Positions 43,455-51,400 of a stretch of 64,000 nt of DNA are shown here, one piece after another. This stretch comes from an uncultured Sphingomonadales bacterium. GTDB taxonomy: Bacteria; Pseudomonadota; Alphaproteobacteria; Sphingomonadales; Sphingomonadaceae. A program made the translations under genes and the position numbers. The stretch is taken from contig CAIJLZ010000004.1 in the NCBI GenBank assembly GCA_903821605.1, positions 1 to 64,000 on the forward strand, written 5' to 3'. Numbering within the stretch: the first letter of the stretch is position 1; each line of letters starts with the position of its first letter. Under the pieces are notes generated by a model. The model made no database searches. It was given only the letters and a program-made list of their open reading frames with translations, and was not told the origin of the DNA.

Positions 43455-43922
43455 ATGCGTATCCTGTCGTCGATGCTTGTCCCGGCCCTTGCGCTTGCCC
43501 TAACGGGCTGCGGCGCGAAGTCGCATGAAGAGGGCCCGGTGACCGATGCATGGATGCGCCTCTCGCCGATCGAGGGCAATCCGGCGGCGGGCTATTTCAC
43601 GATAAAGGGCGGGGAAGAGGACAATCGCCTGCTCTCCGTCACCAGCCCGAAGGTCGCCAGCATCGAGCTCCACGACATGTCGATCAAAGATGGCATGATG
43701 GAAATGAAGCGGATCGATGACGGCGTCATGATCCCGGCACATGGAACGGTTTCATTCTCCCCTGCCGGCATGCATGCGATGATGTTCGGCGTGGCTTCCG
43801 AGGTCAAACCGGGCCGCAAGATTCTTCTCACCTTCCAGTTCGCCAAGGGTGAACCGGCCAATGTTGAGGCACTGGTCCGGGGCGCGGGTGAAGACGATGG
43901 CAGCCATGGCATGATGCACTGA
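43455..43922 (+). CDS. PCu(A)C-type copper chaperone (periplasmic lipoprotein)
   Basis: Lipobox ALTGC; DAWMRLSPIEGNPAAGYFTIKGGEEDNRLLSVTSPKVASIELHDM...M...AHGTVSFSPAGMHAMMFG. Confidence 0.9.
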   Translation: MRILSSMLVPALALALTGCGAKSHEEGPVTDAWMRLSPIEGNPAAGYFTIKGGEEDNRLLSVTSPKVASIELHDMSIKDGMMEMKRIDDGVMIPAHGTVSFSPAGMHAMMFGVASEVKPGRKILLTFQFAKGEPANVEALVRGAGEDDGSHGMMH

Positions 43923-43959
43923 TCAAGCGGGAGGGGACCATCAGCCGGTCCCCAACGCA

Positions 43960-43990
43960 AAACGGGCGGCCAATGGCCGCCCGTTTCGTT
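43960..43990 (+). terminator. Intrinsic terminator after the copper chaperone gene
   Basis: AAACGGGCGGCC-aat-GGCCGCCCGTTT followed by CGTT: 12-bp stem between convergent genes. Confidence 0.75.
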
Positions 43991-44011
43991 TCGCTTGGGT
44001 CGCGCCGGCGA

Positions 44012-44353
44012 TCAGTCGTAATCGCCGCCCAGATTCTGGTTGCGCGGCGGCGCGGCGGCGGTGAGCCGCAGCGCTTCCGACTGCTGCGAGAGCGAACCCA
44101 TTTCATCGACGACGTCATCGTCATCGACGCGGACCTTCTGCATGCCGCTGATCGCCGCTTCACGCAGTTCTTCCGGGGTAACAGTTTCTTCGGCGATCTC
44201 GCGCAGGGCGACGACCGGGTTTTTATCGCGGTCGCGATCAAGGGTCAGCTCGGCACCGCTGCTGATTTCGCGCGCCCGTTGGGCGGCCAGCAACACGAGA
44301 TCGAACCGGTTGGTGATCTTGTCGACGCAATCTTCAACGGTGACGCGCGCCAT
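44012..44353 (-). CDS. rpoZ: DNA-directed RNA polymerase omega subunit
   Basis: [58 protein letters not shown]. Confidence 0.97.
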   Translation of the reverse strand: MARVTVEDCVDKITNRFDLVLLAAQRAREISSGAELTLDRDRDKNPVVALREIAEETVTPEELREAAISGMQKVRVDDDDVVDEMGSLSQQSEALRLTAAAPPRNQNLGGDYD

Positions 44354-44430
44354 GGACAGGCTCCGATCTAGTCAAATTCCGGGAAGCGCGCGGGCTAGCA
44401 GGCCCTTGCGCCGCTGTCAACAAACAGGGC

Positions 44431-45654
44431 ATGGTTGATCGCATGGCACAACAAAGCAAGGCAGCGGAGATGCCGGGGACAGTGGTAGATGGCCACCGGC
44501 TCGACCTGTTGCCGTGCGGGCCGGACCGTTTCAACGCGCTCTTGGCCCTGATCGATAGCGCCACGCGCGAACTGCAACTGTTCTTCTACATTGTCACCGA
44601 TGACGATCACGGGGCGATGCTTCGCGATTCGCTGGTCCGCGCCTGTGAGCGCCATGTCGCAGTTACGCTGCTGGTCGACGGCTTTGGCAGTGAACAACTG
44701 CCCGACAGTTGGTTCACCCCATTGCGGGCAAGCGGCGCGCGCTGCGCCCGGTTCCTGCCCGGCTGGGGACGTAAATATGTACTACGCAACCACCAGAAAC
44801 TGGCGATAGCCGACCGCGCCCGGGTGATACTCGGCGGCTGTAATATCGCCAGCCCCTATTTCACCGAATCGAGCGATGGCGATAATTGGACCGATTTGAT
44901 GGTCAGGGTCGAAGGGCCCCGGGTCGCGGCACTGGCCGCTTATTTCGACGATCTCGACCGCTGGATCCACAGCCCAAGCTCCGGCCTGCGCTCCTTTCGG
45001 GCACTGCTGCTGCACCATAGCCATCAGCCGCCCGAAGGCCGGGTGCGCTGGCTGTTTTCCGGCCCATTCGCCCGGATCAGTCCGTTCAGCCTTGACCTGC
45101 GCCATCTGGTATCGACCGCCCGGACGATGGACATCGTCGCCGCCTATTTCGCCCCGACGCCGGGCATGATTCGCCGCATGGGCCGCATGGCGCAGCGCGG
45201 GCTGATGCGGATCATCACACCCTCGCGCTCCGATAATCGTATCACCATTCAAGCTGCGCGCCATTGCTATGGCCGCCTGTTGCGCCAGGGGGTGCGGATC
45301 GCGGAATATCAACCGGCGCGCCTGCATATGAAGCTGATCGTGGCCGATGAGCATGTCTATATCGGCTCGGCCAATTTCGACGTGCGCAGCCAGTTCATCA
45401 ATGCCGAACTGATGCTGCGGGTATCGGATGCCGGCTTTGCCGCGCAGGTGCGAAGCCTGATCGATCGGCTGGAAATCGATTCCCGGCCCATCACCCAGGC
45501 AAAGCTCGACCGGGCGAACGGCTTCTGGGGTCGATTGCTTTGGCGGTTAAGCTATTATGTCGTGGTCACGCTCGACCCGACGGTGACGCGGCGCTTGCTT
45601 AGCCGCGTGCTTCAGGCCGAACGCGAACTCGAATCGTCTTTCCACGCCCAGTAA
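44431..45654 (+). CDS. Phospholipase D-like / cardiolipin synthase-type protein
   Basis: Two HKD-type motifs (NHQKLAIADRARVILGGCNI; HMKLIVADEHVYIGSANFDVRSQFINAE). Confidence 0.9.
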   Translation: MVDRMAQQSKAAEMPGTVVDGHRLDLLPCGPDRFNALLALIDSATRELQLFFYIVTDDDHGAMLRDSLVRACERHVAVTLLVDGFGSEQLPDSWFTPLRASGARCARFLPGWGRKYVLRNHQKLAIADRARVILGGCNIASPYFTESSDGDNWTDLMVRVEGPRVAALAAYFDDLDRWIHSPSSGLRSFRALLLHHSHQPPEGRVRWLFSGPFARISPFSLDLRHLVSTARTMDIVAAYFAPTPGMIRRMGRMAQRGLMRIITPSRSDNRITIQAARHCYGRLLRQGVRIAEYQPARLHMKLIVADEHVYIGSANFDVRSQFINAELMLRVSDAGFAAQVRSLIDRLEIDSRPITQAKLDRANGFWGRLLWRLSYYVVVTLDPTVTRRLLSRVLQAERELESSFHAQ

Positions 45655-46268
45655 AGCTGCGCGGGCGGGATATTCCACCACACCATTTCATGATCGATGT
45701 CGGTGAAATGCGGGGCGATAAAGTCCCGCACCTTGGGCGAAAATTGATAGACCAAAAACGCCCCGCCAGACCTGAGCGCCGCCGCCGTATTGGCAGCGAT
45801 GGCCGGGCCGATCCCGGCGGGCAGGGTCGAAAAGGGCAGGCCTGACAACACATAATCAGCATGATCAAAGCCATGCTGGCGAATGATGTCGAGCACATCG
45901 GCGGCGGAACCGAGCACGGGAACAAAACGGCTATCGGCAATATCGCTGGCCAGATAGTCGATGAAATCCGGATTGGTGTCGATTGCGATATAGGTGGCGT
46001 CTGGCGCCATTTTTTCGAGAATCGCCCGGCTGAACGTGCCGACACCGGGACCATATTCGACAAACAGCCGACACGCCTTCCAGTCGACCGGGCCCAACAT
46101 GGTCTCAATCAGCACATCCGATGATGGGATGATCGAACCGACCATCACGGGGTGTTTGAGAAACCCCTTGAAAAACATCGCCCAAGGGCCCGTTCTCTTT
46201 TTCCGAATGCCGGCCTCTTGCAGTGCGGTCCCGTCGGAAAACGTCATTACCATTGCGCCTTGTTGCAT
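45612..46268 (-). CDS. PmtA-like phospholipid N-methyltransferase / SAM-dependent methyltransferase
   Basis: FFKGFLKHPVMVGSIIPSSDVLIETML...FVEYGPGVGTFSRAILEKM; start at MQQGAMVMTF preferred over the longer ORF. Confidence 0.8.
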   Translation of the reverse strand: MQQGAMVMTFSDGTALQEAGIRKKRTGPWAMFFKGFLKHPVMVGSIIPSSDVLIETMLGPVDWKACRLFVEYGPGVGTFSRAILEKMAPDATYIAIDTNPDFIDYLASDIADSRFVPVLGSAADVLDIIRQHGFDHADYVLSGLPFSTLPAGIGPAIAANTAAALRSGGAFLVYQFSPKVRDFIAPHFTDIDHEMVWWNIPPAQLYWAWKDDSSSRSA

Positions 46269-46420
46269 CTTGTATCGCCTTGCGTTGGCAAATGCGGGGG
46301 GCAAAGGCAAGGACAAGACGATCAGCTCACCCCATTTTTCGATGACCGCCCGGTCCCGGGGCGGGACGCAGGACATCGAAGGGCTAGAGGATTTCCTCGA
46401 AAAGCCGCGGCGACGCAGCA

Positions 46421-46488
46421 CAAAAAAGGGCCGGTCGGAAGCCCGACCGGCCTTGAAAGTTTTATAGGAGAGGATGCCTGAAAGGCAG
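46421..46488 (-). ncRNA. Candidate sRNA A (copy 1 of twin sRNA pair)
   Basis: Minus strand: TTGCAC-N17-CATAAA promoter-like boxes, then about ACCTGCCTTTCAGGCATCCTCTCCTATAAAACTTTCAAGGCCGGTCGG-GCTT-CCGACCGGCCCTTTTTTG; 10-bp terminator stem plus T6. 5' end approximate. Confidence 0.7.
46428..46452 (-). terminator. Rho-independent terminator of candidate sRNA A
   Basis: Minus strand GGCCGGTCGG-gctt-CCGACCGGCC followed by CTTTTTTG (T-run at 46422..46427). Confidence 0.85.
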
Positions 46489-46649
46489 GTTCTTTATGTC
46501 GCGCGACTCGATTTTGTGCAAATGCGAAGATGAACATCTCGAATGCAAATTTTGCATCTTACTTGCGGGCGTGATTGCCCCTAGCGCAAGTCACCGACGG
46601 ACCCTTGCACCATGCGTCCGAAAGACAGGGCTTTTCCGGAACACATGAA

Positions 46650-46718
46650 CAAAAAAAGGGCCGGTCAGAAACCCGACCGGCCTTGAAAGTTTTATAGGAG
46701 AGGATGCCTGAAAGGCGA
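46650..46718 (-). ncRNA. Candidate sRNA B (copy 2 of twin sRNA pair)
   Basis: Minus strand: AAAATCGCCTTTCAGGCATCCTCTCCTATAAAACTTTCAAGGCCGGTCGGGTTTCTGACCGGCCCTTTTTTT; core identical to copy A, terminator stem conserved with one G-U wobble. 5' end approximate. Confidence 0.7.
46658..46682 (-). terminator. Rho-independent terminator of candidate sRNA B
   Basis: Minus strand GGCCGGTCGG-gttt-CTGACCGGCC followed by CTTTTTTT (T-run at 46651..46657). Confidence 0.85.
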
Positions 46719-46900
46719 TTTTGATATCGCACCAACTCGATTATTGTGCAAGTGCGAAGAGCACGTTTCGGGTTGCATAATTTGCACGCACTACCCATTT
46801 ACAGTTTTACAGTGCACAATCATCCCGTCCGCACCCGCGACCGCATGGCCAACCGCCTGCCGTCAGGGCGCCAGACAGGACGATCGAGGGGAATGCATCA

Positions 46901-47815
46901 ATGCGTCGGTTGCCGCCGCTTTCAGGGATTGAAGCCTTTATCCAGGTCGCCCGCACCGGGTCGATCAAGGCCGCCGCAGAGTCGCTCTTGCTCTCCGCAC
47001 CTGCGCTTTCCCGCCGTATTCAAGGGCTGGAACGCCAATTGGGCCGCCCGTTGTTCGACCGTGTCCATCAGGGCATTCTGCTCAATGCCGATGGCGAGGC
47101 GCTGCTTCACCGCATTGCGCCTGCGCTGGATGCGATGATCGATGCCATTGATGTGACCGTCGGCGGCACAGAAATCCTCCGCCTGCGGATCGGCATGCCG
47201 CCACTTTTTGCATCGCAGCAGATCATCCACCGCCTGCCCGACCTGCGAGAACTGCATCCGACGCTGCATCTTGATATCGACACCGCCCCCCATGCGATGG
47301 CGCGGGTCGGCGAAGGGCTGGATGCCGCGATCGTGCTCGTCCGCTCGGTTGAACCGGCGCTTTACGGTCGGCGTATCGGCGTCAACCATGTCGTCGCCCT
47401 TGCGTCGCCGGACATGGTTAATGGCCCGCATCCGATCAAATCCGTCAAGGATCTGCGTCATCACACCATCTTGATTCACCGCGATATGCCGGAAACGTTT
47501 GACGAATGGCGCGATGCGATGGGCCATCCAGAGGTTGAACCGGCTGCCGTCGATCACATGGATTCGGGCCAGTTGATGCTGGAAGCCGCCGCCCAAGGGT
47601 TGGGGATCGCCTTCATGCTCGATTCCCATCTCAGCGAATGGGATGAGCAGGAACGGTTGGTTCCCTTGTTCACCCGGAAGGTGGCCAGCCCCTATAATTA
47701 TTATTTCACCTGTCGCCGTTCGGCGATGTCGGTGCGCGCCGTCCGGTTGTTCCATGACTGGCTGTTCGATGTGCTGGAAGACGACAAACACCCCGAAACC
47801 GAGGACGCGGTCTAA
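46901..47815 (+). CDS. LysR-family transcriptional regulator
   Basis: MRRLPPLSGIEAFIQVARTGSIKAAAESLLLSAPALSRRIQGLERQLGRPLFDR. Confidence 0.93.
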   Translation: MRRLPPLSGIEAFIQVARTGSIKAAAESLLLSAPALSRRIQGLERQLGRPLFDRVHQGILLNADGEALLHRIAPALDAMIDAIDVTVGGTEILRLRIGMPPLFASQQIIHRLPDLRELHPTLHLDIDTAPHAMARVGEGLDAAIVLVRSVEPALYGRRIGVNHVVALASPDMVNGPHPIKSVKDLRHHTILIHRDMPETFDEWRDAMGHPEVEPAAVDHMDSGQLMLEAAAQGLGIAFMLDSHLSEWDEQERLVPLFTRKVASPYNYYFTCRRSAMSVRAVRLFHDWLFDVLEDDKHPETEDAV

Positions 47816-48113
47816 GGCCCCCTGCGGGCACGATCCCGCAATTTCCTTGCTTTTTTCGGCCTGCGCCACTAAGAGCGCCGGGTTGATCGGCGGGAAAGAC
47901 CCGTCATGGCAGGGCGAGCATCATGCCCGGCCGGCAGCGTGAACCAAGGATCGGGCCGGATCGGCCTGACAGTCGGGCCGGCATTCAGATCGACATCATG
48001 CCACAGGCATCCCCATTCACGCGGGTTGTCACATGACCCCGCGCCACAGGCGCATGGCCGTTGACGACGGCCATGTTGCGCCCGTCGTCGCCGATTGAAA
48101 GAAGTGACGTTTC

Positions 48114-49451
48114 ATGACCAAATTTACCGACCTCGGCCTTGCCGAACCGATCGAGCGCGCGCTCGCCGCCAAGGGCTATGAACAGCCAACGCCGATTCAG
48201 TTGCAGGCCATTCCGGTGCTGATGCAGCGCCGCGACCTATGCGGCATCGCGCAGACCGGCACCGGCAAGACCGCCGCATTCGCACTGCCGTCGCTGCACC
48301 ACCTCGCGGCCGACCTCAAGCGCCCAATCCCGGCGAGCTGCCGCATGCTGGTGCTCGCCCCGACACGCGAATTGGCCAGCCAGATCGCCGTCAGCTTCCG
48401 CGATTACGCCAAGTTTCTCCGCCTTTCGGTCGATACCGTGTTCGGCGGCGTGCCGATCGGCCGCCAGATCAAGTCGCTATCCCGCGGCATCGACATTCTG
48501 ATCGCGACGCCTGGCCGCCTGCTCGACCTGATTGACCAGAGCGCGCTCAACCTCCGCAACGTCGAGATTTTCGTGCTCGACGAGGCCGATCAGATGCTCG
48601 ATCTCGGCTTCATCCACGCGCTCAAGCGGATCGACAAGCTGCTGCCGAAAAAGCGCCAAAGCCTGTTCTTCTCGGCCACCATGCCCAAGACGATTGCGGA
48701 ACTGGGAGATCGCTTCCTGACCGATCCGGTGCGCGTCTCCGTCACCCCGCCAGCGACCACCGCCGAGCGCGTTGACCAATATGTGACCTACGTCAACCAG
48801 ACGGAAAAGCAGGCGCTGCTGACCCTGACCCTCAAGAACGAGAATATCGAACGCGCGCTGATCTTCACCCGCACCAAGCATGGCGCAGACCGCGTGGTGA
48901 AGCATCTGAACGCCGCCGGTGTTGGGGCCGAGGCGATCCATGGCAATAAAAGCCAGCCGCAGCGCGAACGCGCGCTCAGCCTGTTCCGTTCGGGTTCGAT
49001 CAAATTTCTGGTCGCCACCGATATTGCGGCGCGCGGCATCGATGTTTCGGGCGTGAGCCATGTGTTCAACTTCGAACTGCCGAATGTGGCGGAACAATAT
49101 GTCCACCGCATCGGCCGCACCGCCCGCGCGGGCGCCACCGGCATTGCGATGAGCTATGTCGCCGAGGATGAGCGCGCCTATCTGCGCGGGATTGAAAAGC
49201 TGACCAAGGTCCGCCTGACCCCGGTGCCACTGCCTGCGGATTTTCTGGATCAGGCCCGCTCGCTGCCAAAGCCCGCACAGGCCAAACCAACCGCCCAGCG
49301 TCGCCACGACGAAGCGCGCGGTCGTCCAGCGCAGGGCGCCGGGGCCGGTGCGGCCGATGGCGAACGTCCGCGTCGCCCGTTCCGCCCGAGCCGCAAGCCT
49401 GGTTCGGTGGGCAGCCATAAGGGCGCCGTCCGCAAGGCGGGCGGTCGCTGA
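48114..49451 (+). CDS. DEAD-box RNA helicase (RhlE-like)
   Basis: Q motif, AQTGTGKTAAFALP, PTRELASQI, DEADQML, SAT, RGIDV, HRIGRTARAG; basic C-terminal tail. Confidence 0.96.
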   Translation: MTKFTDLGLAEPIERALAAKGYEQPTPIQLQAIPVLMQRRDLCGIAQTGTGKTAAFALPSLHHLAADLKRPIPASCRMLVLAPTRELASQIAVSFRDYAKFLRLSVDTVFGGVPIGRQIKSLSRGIDILIATPGRLLDLIDQSALNLRNVEIFVLDEADQMLDLGFIHALKRIDKLLPKKRQSLFFSATMPKTIAELGDRFLTDPVRVSVTPPATTAERVDQYVTYVNQTEKQALLTLTLKNENIERALIFTRTKHGADRVVKHLNAAGVGAEAIHGNKSQPQRERALSLFRSGSIKFLVATDIAARGIDVSGVSHVFNFELPNVAEQYVHRIGRTARAGATGIAMSYVAEDERAYLRGIEKLTKVRLTPVPLPADFLDQARSLPKPAQAKPTAQRRHDEARGRPAQGAGAGAADGERPRRPFRPSRKPGSVGSHKGAVRKAGGR

Positions 49452-49458
49452 ACTGACC

Positions 49459-49492
49459 CATATCCTCCCCATCCAATGATGGGGAGGATATG
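49459..49492. terminator. Strong convergent hairpin between the helicase and response-regulator genes
   Basis: CATATCCTCCCCATC-caat-GATGGGGAGGATATG, 15-bp perfect stem, no T-run. Confidence 0.65.
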
Positions 49493-49497
49493 TGGGT

Positions 49498-50295
49498 TCA
49501 GTGCACGAAGCGCGCGACCACGTCGCGATAGGAGCGGCTGACCTTCACCTGGGCGCCGGACTCCAGCACCAAGAAGCATTCCCCATTGGTATGGGGGCGA
49601 ACCTCGCGCACAAGGTCGAGGTTGACGATGGTCGAACGGTGCACCCGCTGGAATTTGCGCGGATCGAGACGCTTTTCGAGATCCTTCATCGTCTCGCGCA
49701 GGATCAGGCTATTATCCGCCGTATTGATGCACATATAATCACCCGCCGCATCGATCCGTTCGATGGTATCGACATCGACGCGGAAAATCTGCCCGCGATC
49801 CTTGATATTGATAAGCTTTTCATAGCGATTAGCTGAGGGCGATTCACCGTCGGCCATGGTGTCCACGGCATCCGGCGCATGTTCAGCCAGCACTTCCTTC
49901 AGCCGCTCGACCTCCTCAACGCCGCGCTTTTCGGCCAGGCGTTGCCGCACCCGATCAAGCGTATCGGCCAGCCGGTCCACATCAACCGGCTTCATCAGAT
50001 AATCGACGGCCTGCGCCTCAAATGCGCGCAGGGCATGTTCGCCATAGGCCGTGACAAACACGAACAGCGGCGGTTCAATCTCCATCACGCCCTGCACGAC
50101 GGAAAAGCCATCAAAGCCCGGCATCTGGATATCGAGAAAAACGAGATCGGGCTTGTGCGTCTTGATCGCCCGAATCGCCTCACGGCCATTGGAACAGGCC
50201 TCGATAATGTCCACATCGTCGAAATGTTCAAGGCGCAGTCGCAACCCCTGCAAGGCCAGCGGCTCGTCATCGACGATGATCGTTCGGATCGTCAT
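49498..50295 (-). CDS. LytTR-family response regulator
   Basis: Receiver domain (DLVFLDIQMPGFDGF...FVTAYGEHALRAFEAQAVDYLMKPVD) plus LytTR DNA-binding domain (FQRVHRSTIVNLDLVREVRPHTNGECFLVL). Confidence 0.94.
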   Translation of the reverse strand: MTIRTIIVDDEPLALQGLRLRLEHFDDVDIIEACSNGREAIRAIKTHKPDLVFLDIQMPGFDGFSVVQGVMEIEPPLFVFVTAYGEHALRAFEAQAVDYLMKPVDVDRLADTLDRVRQRLAEKRGVEEVERLKEVLAEHAPDAVDTMADGESPSANRYEKLINIKDRGQIFRVDVDTIERIDAAGDYMCINTADNSLILRETMKDLEKRLDPRKFQRVHRSTIVNLDLVREVRPHTNGECFLVLESGAQVKVSRSYRDVVARFVH

Positions 50296-51386
50296 GCTGT
50301 TTCCTTCTGGGCTTCACGTTGGAACGGAATGGTGATGCGCACGCCGAAACCATCCGACATATCGGGCAGAATCTCGAAGCTCTGTTCATCACCATAGGCT
50401 TGTTGCAGCCGGTCCCGGATGTTGGTCAAACCGACGCCTGTAGACTCGATGGAACGCGGCGTCGGCGCATTCAAGCCCGGTCCGGTGTCGGTTACGGTGA
50501 TCTGCACCCGGTTGCCGACCAACCGAGCATCAACGCTGATATCGGCCCCTTCCTCCAACGGCGTCACCGCATATTTGATCGCATTTTCGACCAGTGGCTG
50601 GAGCAGCAAAGACGGCAAACGCGCCGTCGAGGCGGCGGGATCAAGCGTGAAATCGGGGCGGAGCCGGTCTTCGAATCGCATCTTCTCAATTTCGAGATAG
50701 AGTTTCAGCGTTTCGAACTCCTGCGCCAGCGTCACCTGCGCGGTCGGCTCATTGGCCAAGGTGTACCGCAGAAAGGAGGACAGGCGGGATAGCATCGCGT
50801 TCGCCCGCTCGGTCTGCTTGAGCAGCACCAACGTCGAAATGCTGTTCAGCGTATTGAACAGGAAATGCGGGTTGAGCTGATAGCGCAGCATCGCCAATTG
50901 CGCGCTGGACGCCTGATTTTCGAGGTGGAGCAGCTGGTCCGCCTGCTTTTCCAGCATCAGGTAGAAGTTGATACCATAATATAGCGCCGACCAACCCAGC
51001 AGCAACATCGCATCAAGCAGAAACGCGCCGAAGAACAAGGGCGCACTCATCCGTTCGCCCGGGCGGTAGAAGGTGATGAACGCCTGCGTCTCGATCATCG
51101 CATAGGCCACCGCCGCCAGCATCAGCACGAAGATCGACATCGTCCAGGTCACGATCGGCTTCTGATCGATCAACCGGCGATAGGATGCCGCCATCAGCAA
51201 GGTCAGCGAATACCCCGCCGCCGTCGAGATCGCCATCGGCACTACGAACAGTAGGTCGACGCCATTGGCAAAGCCGCTTAACGTGCGCAGCACGAAATAA
51301 GCGCCCCAACCGGCCGTCTGCAGCACCCAGAAGGCGCGGTCCTTATCCTCGAAAAAGGGCTGGCGGCGCAGCGGACCCAGGCTCAT
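50292..51386 (-). CDS. LytS/YehU-type sensor histidine kinase
   Basis: TM segments; QLNPHFLFNTLNSISTLVL; ATPase N/G boxes (LLLQPLVENAIKYAV, VTDTGPGL, GVGLTNIRDRLQQAYG). Confidence 0.93.
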   Translation of the reverse strand: MSLGPLRRQPFFEDKDRAFWVLQTAGWGAYFVLRTLSGFANGVDLLFVVPMAISTAAGYSLTLLMAASYRRLIDQKPIVTWTMSIFVLMLAAVAYAMIETQAFITFYRPGERMSAPLFFGAFLLDAMLLLGWSALYYGINFYLMLEKQADQLLHLENQASSAQLAMLRYQLNPHFLFNTLNSISTLVLLKQTERANAMLSRLSSFLRYTLANEPTAQVTLAQEFETLKLYLEIEKMRFEDRLRPDFTLDPAASTARLPSLLLQPLVENAIKYAVTPLEEGADISVDARLVGNRVQITVTDTGPGLNAPTPRSIESTGVGLTNIRDRLQQAYGDEQSFEILPDMSDGFGVRITIPFQREAQKETA

Positions 51387-51400
51387 GGCGGGGACGCCCG

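Larger units (their letters stand above)
46421..46795. repeat. Diverged direct repeat of about 145 bp, two copies (46421..46565 and 46651..46795)
   Basis: Near-identical from the A-run through TTGAAAGTTTTATAGGAGAGGATGCCTGAAAGGC, then diverged but alignable through ACTCGATTNTTGTGCAANTGCGAAGA. Confidence 0.85.

Noticed and set aside
46322-46798. Minus-strand ORFs 46322..46537 and 46559..46798 and overlapping plus ORFs
   Set aside because: They run through the repeated hairpin/T-run units and have no ribosome-binding context; the structure fits sRNA genes better.
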